From assembly GCA_026770575.1 (NCBI GenBank), contig MU657180.1, positions 516,229 to 580,228 on the forward strand: a stretch of 64,000 nucleotides of DNA. The letters are read 5' to 3'. Under the pieces are notes generated by a model that saw only the letters and a list, made by a program, of their open reading frames with translations, was not told the DNA's origin and did not search any database. Below are positions 1 through 10,291 of the stretch, one piece after another. Position numbers and translations under genes: made by a program. Each line of letters starts with the position of its first letter. Position 1 is the stretch's first letter. Source of the DNA: Pelagophyceae sp. CCMP2097 (taxonomy: Eukaryota > Sar > Pelagophyceae).

Positions 1-3000
1 CGCTTGACCCGCTTCGGCGCCGGCTTGCTCGGCGCGGGCGCGCCCGCCGATGCGGTCGGCGCCCCGATGAGCCACCGTAGCCGCGCGTTGAGCTGCTTGC
101 GGTCGGGGCACCGCGGGAAGCCCGCCGCCGCCGCGCGGTCCATCTCGCGCGTCGGCTTGAGCGGCGGCGCCTTGGCCACGGGCTTGCACTCCAATTCCTC
201 CTCCGACGAGTCGCCGGCCCCGCGCGGCGCCGCGAGCTCGAGCGGCGCCGCCGGCGCAGCCGTATCGCCGCGCGGCATGTCGTTGGGCCAGCCCAGAGCG
301 TCGTCGGAGAGAATGTCGTGCCTGCGCTTCTCCGAGTTGAGGACGCCGTGCTTCAAAACGCCTGCGAGGAACGCAATGTCGTGGCGCCGGTCCCACCACC
401 GCGGCTTGGGCCCCGTGACCGTTGCGCTGCCGCCACCGTTGGCGAGGCGGTCGGCAACGGCGCGCAGCGCCTCGAGCTGGTGCGCGAACTCGAGCTGCTT
501 TTCGTACTTGCCGTCGGAGTCGCGCACCGGCAGGTTCCTGGCCACCCACTCCAGGCCCGGCGGCGCCTCGTACGAGACGAGGCGCAGCGCCAGCGAGGCG
601 ACGTCGTCCGGGGCGCCCGGCTCGAGGAGCGAGAAGCGCACGGCGTCGTTGCGCCGCACGATCTTCGCCGCCAAAGCCTCGTCGAACGCGTCCGACTCGT
701 CCGCCTCCTTCGCGCCGCGGTCCTTCCAGGCCACTTGGGCGGCGTGGCACCGAGCAAAGGCGACGAGCAAAGCGCGCGCGGCGGCGACGCAGCCGGTCGC
801 GTCGTCGCGGTTGACCAAAGACGGGGCACCCTCGATAAAAAAGTCGGCGTCCGCCGTGCCGATGGCGCGGCGCGTCAGCTGCATGCGCAGCTGGTGCTGC
901 GCGGCCTTGGACCAGCCGCCGTCGTCGTCGACGACGGGGGCCTTTTTGCCCTTTTTTTTGAGGAGCCGCTCTGCCGCGTCGAGGTCGAAATCGTCCCCGT
1001 CGCGCGCTTGCCCTTGCGCCAAAAACGCCGCGTCCGAGACCGCGCCGCGCGCGCCGTTCGCGCCCACCTCCTTGTACCCGCGGAAGTCCTTGCGCGCCGC
1101 CCGCTGCGACCGGCCTAAAGGGGGTCGCGTTCGACGCGAGTTTGCGCGAGTTTGGGGCATTCGAAGAACATGGCTCCGGCACCGTTTTCGACCTCGACGG
1201 TCCAAGATCGCTTTCCAGCATTTTTCAGCGCGGCGCCTCACCGTCGATGGCGTCGTTGGCGCTTTTCGAGCCGCCGCCGAAGAAGGTGTCTTCTGTTTTT
1301 TTGCGGTGCGCCAGAGTCTTCTCCCAGAACAAAGGGTCGTCGAGCGCGACGTCGTCGCCCTCGCGGCCGCGCGCGGCGACAAACGAGGCGGCGGAGAGCG
1401 ACTCGAGCGCGCCGCCGGACTCGTCGCTGCGCTTGGTCACGACGGCGTGCGACCGGTTGGCCAGAATGGAGTCGATGTCCTCGCGCTTAAAGTTCTCGGC
1501 GTCGACGTCGTCGTCGGCAAACGCGGCGGCGCCCTTGCGCAGCAGGCCCTCGTGGAGGTCGCGGCTGTCGTGCTTCGACGTCTTCTTCTTGGCGATGCCC
1601 TCGAGGACGGCGCGGTCGAGGTCCAGCTTGGCCTTGGCCGCGTCGTACATGTGCGCCTCGTACGTCCCCTTTGTGATGAAGCGGTAGACGACGACGGGCT
1701 TCGTCTGGCCGATGCGGTGGCACCGCGCCATGGCCTGGACGTCGTTCTGTGGGTTCCAGTCCGAGTCGTAGATGAAGACCGTGTCGGCGGCGACCAAATT
1801 GATGCCCACGCCGCCGGCGCGCGTCGATAAGAGCATGACGAGCGTCGTCGAGCCCTCGCGCGCAAACTCGTCGATCTGCTTCTGGCGGTTGCGGCCCGTG
1901 ACGCCGCCGTCGATGCGCGAGTGGCCGTAGCCGCGCGCGTTGAGGTAGTCCTCGAGGACGTCGAGCATCATCGTAAACTGCGAGAAGATGAGCGCCTTGC
2001 GGCCTTCCGAGGCCAAACGCGGCAGGATCTTGTCCAAAAACTGCAGCTTGCCGCAGGCGTCGACGAGGCGCTCGACGTCGGGCGCCGCGCCGCGGCGCTC
2101 GCGCTCCTCGACGCCCTTGAGCAGGAACGGATGGTTGCAGCACTTTCGCAGCTCCATGGCCAGGTTCATCAGGTTGGGCCCGTCGGCGGCACGGCCGCCG
2201 CCGGCGAGCATCGCAAAGTTCTTCTCGTACAGCGCGCGGTAGTAGCGCTTCTGCATCGCGGAAAGGTGGACGTCGAGGATGACCTCTTCCTTGGGCGGCA
2301 CCGTCTTCTCGACGTGCGCCTTCTCGCGGCGGAGCACGTAGGGCGTGATGGCGTCCTTGAGCGCCACGAGGCGCCGCTCGTCGCGGATCGCCGACTCGTC
2401 GGTGCCCGCGAGCTCGCAGCCGGCGTAGTCGGCCATGAACGTGTCGGCCGTTGAGGCGTCGCCAAACGTCTTGCGGTCGCAAAACGACAGCAGCGCGTGC
2501 AGCTCGCCGAGGTCGTTTTGGAGCGGCGTGCCCGTGATGAGGAGGCGCCACTTGGATGAATAACAGCCCTTGGCCGTCAGTTGCTGGTACAGGCGCGAGC
2601 TCGCGTTCTTCAGGCGGTGCGCCTCGTCGATCACTATGGCCGACCACGTCAGCCGCGCCAGGTCCGAGGCGTCGTCCAAGAGCAGCGTCTCGTACGTCGT
2701 GATGATGACGTCGACGGACGGCGCGCGGTTGCCGCCGGCGAAGATGTCGTCTCGCCGCGCGGCCAGCCGGTCCGGCGCCGACCCGTGGTAGACGACAACG
2801 TCGAGGCCCGTCCAGTGCGAGAACTCGCGCTCCCAGTGGCCCAGCGTCGACAGCGGCGCGATGACGAGGCACGGCGGCTTGGACCCGTAGAGCGCCTTGA
2901 TCATGCGCAACGTACCGACGGCCTGACACGTCTTGCCCAAACCCATCTCGTCGGCGAGGATGCAGGACCGGCCCTGGAGCCAGTTGAACGCGAGCCACGC

Positions 3001-4379
3001 AACGCCCTCGACCTGGTACGACCTCAGCCGCAAATCCCCACCGCGGTGCGGCCACACGGGCACGCGCTCCTTGACGAGCTCGCCGCCGCCGGCGTCGCCG
3101 GCGTGGCTCGCGCGCACGTCGCGCCGGTCCTTGAACGGCTTGGGCTGCGACCGCCGCACCGCGTAGCCCAGCGCCCCCTCGAGCGCCTCGCGGTCCAAGC
3201 ACGCGTCCACGAGGTCCGACCACCGCTCTTCCGCCGCATCACCGTAGCCCTGGCCGCGGAACTTGACCAGCACGAACGACGCGCCGCCGAGCGCGTCGGA
3301 ACGCGCCCTCGACCGAGTGCTGACGCGGTCCGCGCGCTTCTTGAGCCGCTCCTCCGTGACCTCTTCGTCCTCGTCGTCCGACGACGCGGCGTAGAGCGCG
3401 TCGTCGGCCTTTGCGATGTCGCGGCTGGAGACGACGGAGAGGACGCGCTCCACCTCGGTGAGCTCGCAGTCAAACGCGCGCCGCGGGTCGCAGGACCGGC
3501 AGTCCGTCTCCTGGTCGCCGTGCATCTCGCGCTTCGACAGCGTCGTTATCGCGCGCTTCACCACCGCGTCGCCTAGATGGCGCACCGTCCAACGAGCCAA
3601 AAGGGCCATCCGAGGAGTCCTCAGAGGGGGACGCACCGAGCTGCTCGCGCAGGTCGGCCTCGAGCTCCCACGAGACGTGGAGGAACGAGTGGTCCTTCCA
3701 CTTGACGAGGTAGCGCGTCTGCATCTCCTCTGGGTCCTCCTCCACCGCCTCCACCGCCTCGGCGGGCGGCGGCGGCTCGGCGGCAAAGTCCGGATCCGAC
3801 GGCTTGTCGTCGGGCGTGGCCGCCGCCTCATCGGCCGCCGCCTCGTCGGCGCCGCCGGCCGCGGCGTCGTCGACCACCGCAGCGTCGACCGCCACCTCGT
3901 CGGCGCCGTCGGTCTCCATCTTCGTCGGCGCGGCGCCGTCGGCCGGCGCCTCGGCCGCGGGCGCGTCCTCGAAAGGCGTGGCCTCGAAAGGCGCGGCCTC
4001 GGGCACCGCGTACTCCTGCTCCCAGATGGAGCCGCCGGTGATGTGTCGCGTTTGCATCTTGGCCATGGTCGCTTGCCACTCGCGCCGCGGCGCGGTGAAG
4101 CGGCAGAGGAAGCGCTCGATGGCCAAAGGCGGCTCCCCTCCGTAGTCGACGTACACCGGCGCGGCGGGCTTGGCCTCGCCGTCGTCGCTCGATGCCTCCT
4201 CGGTGTAGTTCGTCCGTGCCGCCGCGCGCGCGCTCCAGCGCACGGCGTCGTCGGCCTTTGACGCGGTGGCGTCCTCCCCGTCGCCGCGGCGCTTCTTGCC
4301 CCGGTCGCCGCCGCTCCGCAGGGGCGCCGCGCCGCGCTTCAGCCGGCCCGCGCGCGGCCGCGCGCGCCCCACGTCGGAC

Positions 4380-4413
<34 letters not shown>

Positions 4414-5287
4414 TGTCGCCTCCCTCGTCGTAGTGGTCCAGCTTGCGCGTGTTCCTGCGACCGAAACGGTGGACAAGCGGGCGCCCCACGAGGTTTGAAG
4501 CAGGTCTTACCTCGTCGACTTGGCTCGCGCCGGCTTCTCCTTGGCCGCTCGGCGGCGCGCGGGCCTGGCCCCCAGTCGTCCGATTCAAAAGTCGCGCACA
4601 TCCCGGTCGTCCGTTCAAAAGTCCCGCAGTTGGGCCTTTCGACGCACCGTTCGTCCTCGCTCTCTGAGTCGAGGAGCTCCTCGTCGTCGTCGTCCATGTC
4701 GTCGTCGCTGCCGCCGGCGTCGGCCGCCGGGGGGAGCGAGAGATAATCCTCCCGAGTATTCCAATCCATGTTGTCGTCCATGTAGTGCACCCTCCACACA
4801 GGCATGCCGTCGTCGTCGTCGCACCGCTTCACCAAGCGCCCGCGGAATTGGCCGCCTACCGGGCGCGTGCGGCGTTTGCGGGCCGACCCTTTGGGCCTTT
4901 TCGCCCCCCAGAGGCCCAGCATCGAGTTTGCTTACCGGGGTTCGTCTGGGCAAATTCCTTGCCGAAGGCGTGGCTCGACGCGACGACGGCCTGGCCCGGC
5001 TTGAGCTTGAGCGGCTGTCGGCGCGGCGGCCGGCTCAACTTTTTCGGAATCGCTGCAGGCGGCCGCCGCGGCACCGGCGCCGCCACGACCTCCTCCTCCT
5101 CCTCCACCACCACCACGTCGTCGGGCGCCGACGCGTCGTCGTCGTCTTCCTCGTCGGCGAAGCCATCGTCCATAGGCTCGTCGTCCGCCGACTCCTCCTC
5201 GGGCTGCTGCGCGGCGGCCACCTGTTCCCTACGCGGGGCCGCGCCCGCGGGCGCGTCATCCCACTCCTCCTCGTCCGAGGACTCCAT
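1..5287 (-). CDS. CHD-type chromodomain helicase chromatin remodeller, 3' end cut by window
   Basis: SNF2-family ATPase that slides nucleosomes in the nucleus. Exons: 5287-4936, 4855-4648, 4564-4511, 4454-3637, 3572-1242 and 1114 to beyond base 1. All five junctions keep frame, for about 1,625 aa before the window edge. In order: an acidic N-terminus starting MESSDEEEWDD; a Tudor-like stretch (VWRVHYMDDNMDW); chromodomain-like segments including TRYLVKWKDHSFLHVSWE; the SNF2 ATPase with Walker A DEMGLGKT near residue 685 and DEAH near 790; the helicase C lobe with STRAGGVGINL near 1063 and RCHRIGQ; and a C-terminal SANT/SLIDE-like part (RWWDRRHDIAFLAGVLKHG). Domain order is that of CHD1/CHD-type enzymes, so the family call is firm but the subfamily is not. 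The start is the first in-frame ATG of the acidic exon. Introns are 56-127 nt. It is divergent from the next gene. Confidence 0.93.
4565..4647 (-). other. CHD intron with internal tandem duplication
   Basis: Two diverged copies of a unit of about 25 bp containing GACTTTTGAA and CGGACGAC lie back to back inside this 83-nt intron, about 31 bp apart. Confidence 0.75.
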
Positions 5288-5652
5288 CCACTCCTTGCCA
5301 CCGCCGCTCTGGCGAAGAGAGCGTCTACGTTTTCAAAATGCGAGAGACGTCGGCCTTTTTGAAAATGAAGGCAGGGCGCGATTTGTTCAAACCCTCTGGA
5401 GTGCCGCGTTTCGCCAAACGCCTCGACTGGTTCCCCTCGTCCGCAGGCCGCGTCCCTCCGCTGCGTAACCCGCTTTCGAGGCGCAAACGCCGGGTTGGCG
5501 CAGGGCGATGAACGATGTCGATTTCTCCGAAGCCCAGGGCCGTGGGGCCCCGGAGGCGGGGGCCCCGAAAAAAAAGGTCCTCGCTCGACTCATGGACTCA
5601 TGGACTCATGGAGTGGCCGCGCGTGCCGAACGCGCTTTCGTAGGCGTCCGGC
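5288..5652. other. intergenic, divergent promoter region
   Basis: This 365-bp spacer lies between the CHD start and the start of the small coiled-coil gene. It presumably holds both promoters. I see no convincing TATA box. A short direct repeat of GGACTCAT (three copies) lies near 5590-5611. Confidence 0.5.
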
Positions 5653-6080
5653 ATGGATCAGGTGAATTCGTTCTTCAACCAGGTCAAGACCGGCGCGACG
5701 GCGGCGGCCAACTCTGCGCAGATCGCGGCGGAGAAAGCGAAACTCCAAGCCGAGATCTCCCTCTTGCGCAACAAGGTGCGCCCCGGCGCCGGGGTGGGGG
5801 TGGTATAGAATCAAATCCTGGTCGAAGAACCGGCCCCTGGGTCCAAGGCGCCTTAGACCGGGGAGCGTCCTTTAATGCTTGCGCGCCCGCGACGCTTCCC
5901 TTCAAGGTAAAGACGACCAAAAAGGACATGGGCCTCGTCGTCTACGACGCTCTGGCTATTGGCGACTCGGACGAGACGCAGCGCGTCTTCAACCGCTTCA
6001 AGCTGACGGTAGACGGCTTTGAATCGCAGATTGCCGAGAAGATGGGCCGCATCGAGGCCCTCGACTACCAGCAAAGATGA
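5653..6080 (+). CDS. small conserved-looking coiled-coil protein, 98 aa
   Basis: Two exons (5653-5775 and 5907-6080) join in phase 0 to give 98 aa. The intron starts GTGCGC and ends TTCAAG. The protein starts MDQVNSFFNQVKTGA, is rich in Ala, Lys and Glu, and has heptad-like stretches (AEKAKLQAEISLLRNK and later FESQIAEKMGRIEAL). That predicts a helical, probably cytosolic coiled coil. There is no signal peptide or membrane segment. I do not recognise a named family. The reading frame, splice fit and biased helical composition support a real gene, but its function is unknown. It shares a promoter region with the CHD gene. Confidence 0.72.
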
Positions 6081-6495
6081 GCGCGCCCCCCGGCGAGCTG
6101 GCGCGCGCCGCGGCGAAGCGCGCGCCGCGGCGACGGACCGCGGCGGAGCCCGTCGCCATCGTGTAGACTTCCAATGAAGAATTCATTCCCCGGCAGCCCT
6201 CGGCGCCGTATCCAATTCAATAAACTGCGACTCGTTTGCGCCGAGAGTCCTTCTTGCGGAGACGCGCGCACGGAGCACGCACGGGACCTCGTTGGCGGTG
6301 TATACCCACGATACCCGGTATGAATCCCAGAAAGAGCCAGAAAGATTCGAGTCACACTGTCACGGTGGCGAAACCAATCGAAACCCCGAAACCTTCCTCG
6401 ACCGTGAAATCGCCGCGGCAGCCGGGAAACGATCCGCGGCGGAGCGCCGGCGTCGAGAGTACCCCACTCGGAACGCGAGCGCCACCCCGCTCGCC
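6081..6495. other. intergenic between coiled-coil and Tubby genes
   Basis: This 415-bp stretch has no supported gene. The frame of the downstream Tubby gene stays open upstream to 6292, so a longer N-terminus is possible. The sequence upstream of the ATG at 6496 lacks recognisable domain content. Confidence 0.5.
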
Positions 6496-7839
6496 ATGGT
6501 CTTCGCCGGGTCGCCGCGGAGTTTGTGGATGCTGGGGGCGGCGGGGTTCTTAGAAGGGCCGAGCCTCGACTTTGCACCGTCTCCGCGCTTCGCCGCTTTA
6601 GTCGCCTTCCTCTCCGGCGAAGAGGCCGGCGAAGAGGCCGGCGCCACAGAGTATGTCCTCTCGCCGCTCGGCAAGGGCCGCCGGACCGCCTCCGTCATCC
6701 AGCGCGCGGCGCGAAGCTACATAGCGCGCAAACGCGCCGCGATTGCCGCAATACCGCCCGCCGACGACGCCGCCGTGGAGCCGGACGCGGCGCCGTCGCC
6801 GCTCGAGGTTTCGCTCGAGGCGCCGCCCGACGAGGCGCGACCCGAAGAGCGGCCACGGCCGCTCGAGGAGACGCGGGCACCGCTGTCCGCGGCCGCGGCG
6901 CCGGCGGGGCCCGAGCGCTCGGCGTCGCAGTTCTTCGATTACGTCGGCGACGCCTTGCTGCGGCGGTCGAGCAGCGGCGAGACGTTTGGCGAGCTGGAGC
7001 CGCGCCTCTCCAGGTCCGCGACGCCGCGGTTCGCCGATGGTCTAGTGACGTTTCATCTGATTCGCAAAACGTCCGCCTTCCAATTCCGCTTCGAGCTCCA
7101 GCGCGACGGCGCTTTGATCTTCTTTGCGAAACGGAGCAAAAATTCGAACCGCTTCGACCTCTTCCTCGGCGACGGCGCAAAAGCGGGCCACGTCCGCGCC
7201 ATTTCGAGGCGAAAGCACGCATTCTCTGTGCTTCACGACTCCCGGCCCGCGGGCAAAGCGTGCGTGGCGACGTTCGTGCGGCCGAGGTCCCGCAAGGACT
7301 ACCGCGGGCCGCTCCAAGTCGGCTGCATCCTCTCCTCGACGCCGCGAAGCGACGAATCCGCAGCGCCCGTCGCCGCCGGGGACGACGTCGTTGTCCGCCA
7401 AAGGCGACCACCCGCGTCGGTGATGCCGTCGAGGGCGGGGATGACACACCCTTTAGAGGCTCGCCGGGGGGATTTCCATCGTTTCGGGTTGGCCGTCGAC
7501 GGGATGCCTAGGCTGCCGCGGTTTGACGCACAGAAGAACGTCTCCAAGCTCAACTTTGGCAGAGGCGTCGCGGTCGTCACGTCGATCAAAAACTTCCAAA
7601 TGGTCGTCGGCCGAATTGCCGACGCGCCCACCGCCGAAATCGCAGACGCTACGGACGCCGACGCGGTGGCCGCGGGCGACGGCGACTACGACGACTGCGA
7701 GACGGTCGACGACGGCGGCGCTATCGTGCTCCAGCACCGAAAGGTTGGTGACGACGCCTTCGACCTCGACGTCGCAGAGCCGCTCTCACCCTTTGTCGCC
7801 TTTGCCCTCGTCCTAGCCCACAGCTTTGGGCCCAACTAG
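6496..7839 (+). CDS. Tubby-domain protein with N-terminal IQ motif
   Basis: Single exon of 447 aa from the ATG at 6496 (an earlier in-frame ATG at 6292 would add 68 residues of low-information sequence). An IQ calmodulin-binding motif, IQRAARSYIARKR, lies near residue 66. Residues from about 180 to the end match the Tubby C-terminal domain: FHLIRKTSAFQFRFEL, KLNFGRGVAVVTSIKNFQMV, and a final segment with VLQHRKVGDDAFDLDV followed by PLSPFVAFALVLAHSF. Tubby domains bind phosphoinositides at the plasma membrane and often serve ciliary or membrane-associated signalling. The tail deviates from the usual FALSLSSFDSK ending. It converges on the CCCH gene, with stops 145 bp apart. Confident on fold, not on role. 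Confidence 0.85.
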   Translation: MVFAGSPRSLWMLGAAGFLEGPSLDFAPSPRFAALVAFLSGEEAGEEAGATEYVLSPLGKGRRTASVIQRAARSYIARKRAAIAAIPPADDAAVEPDAAPSPLEVSLEAPPDEARPEERPRPLEETRAPLSAAAAPAGPERSASQFFDYVGDALLRRSSSGETFGELEPRLSRSATPRFADGLVTFHLIRKTSAFQFRFELQRDGALIFFAKRSKNSNRFDLFLGDGAKAGHVRAISRRKHAFSVLHDSRPAGKACVATFVRPRSRKDYRGPLQVGCILSSTPRSDESAAPVAAGDDVVVRQRRPPASVMPSRAGMTHPLEARRGDFHRFGLAVDGMPRLPRFDAQKNVSKLNFGRGVAVVTSIKNFQMVVGRIADAPTAEIADATDADAVAAGDGDYDDCETVDDGGAIVLQHRKVGDDAFDLDVAEPLSPFVAFALVLAHSFGPN

Positions 7840-7983
7840 CGTACAACGTAAAAGAATGACGTCGTAACGACATACAAGTCTTTCAGAGTGGCGGCACTCC
7901 TCGTCAGTGTGGTTGCGCGAGTCGCACTGGTGAACATGACAAGGGACGAGTGCCGCCGGTGTTGGATTGTCGGTGCGGGCGCA

Positions 7984-9822
7984 TCAGCTAAAGGCCAGCT
8001 CAGAAGCGTCGGCGATGGCCGCGGCCAATTCGGCCGCCGGCGCGGCGAAATGCGCGACTCGCCACCGCAAGACGATTTCGTCGCGCGCCGCAGTCCACGA
8101 GGCTTGCGAATCAGCGACGCGGTTCAGCAGGCGAGCCAGCGCCTCGAGGCTGTGGCCGTCGTCGTCGCAGGGCCAGGCCGCCGTGCCTCCAACGACGGCG
8201 GATAGTATGGCAAAGGCCGAGGCGAGGTGCGCCGCCGCCATCGCGGCGCCGTCTTTGCCGCGCTGCGCGGAAGCGCAGAGCTCGAGAGCGTAGAGGCACT
8301 CGATCTCGACGATGAGGTACCGTGCTTGCACCTCCTGCACTGGTGCCTGCACCAGCGAGCCATTACGAACTAACGAGCCCGCCGCGCCGTCCGCCGCGCC
8401 GCCCGTCGGGGAGCCGCCGTCGCAGAGTCTGCCGGCGGCGGCAAAGGCAGACGTCCACGCGTCCATCGTCAAAGCGTCGAACACCGCCTCGAGCGGCCGC
8501 GCCTCGTCGGTGGGGTGCGGCGCGTCCGGCGGCGGAGGGCAGGAGGGCCCCAACTTGAGCGACCCTACGAGACCGCCGTCAACGCGTCTGCGGGCTCAGC
8601 GCTCCTCTCGACGTCTGTCGCTCCTCTCGGCGGCGGCCGCTCCGAGCACGCGTCGCCGCACGCACCGGCGGCGTTGGTCAGCGCGTCGCGGAGCGCGCGG
8701 AGCCGCCCCGCATCGCTCGAGGCGGCCGCGACGGCGGCCGCCCAGGCGTCGCGCGCGGCGCCGGCGGCCGCCGCGGGCGCCTCGTGCGGCTGCCGCCGCG
8801 GTGGGAGCTGCCTACGACGTCGAGGTGCCGTACAACGCCGCGTCGTCGCACTCTCTCAAAGGAGGCGCGGCCCGGTCTCACCTGAGCTCTTGGGCGGAGT
8901 GCGCGTAAAAGCAGCTTTCGGCGTGCGGGCACAACTGCGTCGACTGCTGCGCCGTGTAGCGGCAGAGCTGCGTCTTGTACAGCGCCGCGCCGCCGACGCC
9001 CCCCGACTGCGGCGCGCGCGGCCGCCGCGGCAACAAACAAGGCACGTCAAAAGGGACGTAGGGCGAAACCGCAAAGCCGCGCGGCAAGACGCCGTTCCGC
9101 AACGGACTGCGCGCCGAGTTCGTGCCCTCGCCTAGAGGGGCGTTTCGCCGGCGCCTGCGGAGCGCTTTTGTACTGACTGTAGCGGAGCTCTTCAGTACCG
9201 TGCGCAAAGTGGCACATTTCGCCGACTGGGCACTCGCCGCGCGCGCCAAAGTGACGGCAGAGCATCGTCTTGTAACGCCCGTCCTGGACCTTGAGGCGCT
9301 CGCCGCAAACGGCCGGTGGGAACCGCGCGTCCCGCCACGGACCTTCGGCGTCGGCGTCGTAACCGTGGTCCGGCGCGCGTTCGTAGGCCGCTTCCGGTCT
9401 GGGCGGCGGGCGCAGTTCCAACGACGAGTGCGCGAAGTGGCACCAGTCACCTAATTTGACGTTGCCAGAGTAGCCCCCTCGTCGGGCGCGCGCGTGACAA
9501 GCTCCGGACCGCGCGGCATTGCTCGAAACTCTCGCAGTCGGCTGCGGCGGGCCGGCCTCGGGGTGCCTCGCTTTCCCTTCTGGCCGCGGCGCGAGGCGAG
9601 CGCACCGTGGGTGCACCAGCCGTGTGCGGCCACGTGACGGCAGAGCTGCGTTTTGTACAATTTCGCGCGCACCGTGCGCGACAACTCCTTCGCAGGCGCC
9701 GCGCCGCCGTTGAACGGCATGAAATGCGGGTACGGCGACAGGAATACGGCCGGCTGAAGCGGCGCGCCGTCGGCGGCGACGTACGGCCCTTCAAAGGTGT
9801 CGCCTCCATACTGGAAAGCCAT
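7984..9822 (-). CDS. CCCH zinc-finger RNA-binding protein (tristetraprolin-like)
   Basis: Five exons (9822-9606, 9450-9174, 9106-8882, 8811-8666, 8564-7984) sum to 1446 nt, or 481 aa, with all phases consistent. Three C-x8/10-C-x5-C-x3-H fingers are visible: CRHVAAHGWCTHGDWCHFAH (split by intron 1), CRHFGARGECPVGEMCHFAH, and CRYTAQQSTQLC followed by PHAESCFYAH. Each finger is preceded by a YKTxLCR lead-in, the signature of the TIS11/tristetraprolin group that binds AU-rich 3' UTRs and promotes mRNA decay. The C-terminal half, with Pro-rich linkers and a helical Ala-rich region, is not recognised. The start is the first ATG in the frame that does not overlap the divergent neighbour. Exon 3 placement is chosen because it restores frame; a nearby alternative acceptor exists. 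Confidence 0.85.
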
Positions 9823-10291
9823 CAAGCTTCGTGCGCGTTGATACCGGGGCGGCGCAAAACCGACGCGGTCCTCCGTCCGCGCGCGCTCCTTGAAACGCGC
9901 CGCTTCCGGCCGGACAAAGACTTTTGAAGACGGAGCGTCAACTTCCGGAAGTTCGAAGGAAGAGCCTCTGTGCGGCTGCTTGAATTCTGAAAAAACGTGG
10001 AAACACTGAAATGTTGCGTCGCGACGCGTGCCGCTTTTCGTAACCTGCCGTTCGTTTCGCAGCTTCCGTGCCCCTTTGCCGCGCGCGTGCGAACACGGAC
10101 GTTTCCCCGTCGGCGCTTCCCGCGCCCCGTCGATGCCGTTTAAAACTTCGAAGCGCCGATAGAAGATTTGATGCAAGCCTCTGACTCTGCCGATTTCCTT
10201 TTTATTTTTGGGCGACGTGTGAGACGCTGAAACTTTGTGTGCCTCGGCAGCCTGCGTCGGACGCGGCTGCTCGAGCCCTCCTTCGGGGCGC
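9823..10291. other. bidirectional promoter region
   Basis: This 469-bp region between two divergent starts is locally less GC-rich around 10140-10250, including a T-rich run (CTTTTTATTTTTGGG near 10198). No feature beyond likely promoters and 5' UTRs is seen. Confidence 0.4.

Noticed and set aside
4..1830. Long plus-strand open frame of about 600 codons
   Set aside because: It is antisense to the CHD C-terminus. High-GC DNA leaves opposite frames open, and the composition (Arg/Ala/Ser runs) has no domain.
8554..9040. Separate short gene encoding only the 189-codon frame at 7984-8553
   Set aside because: It lacks an ATG and joins in frame to the CCCH exons through two good introns, so it is that protein's C-terminus.
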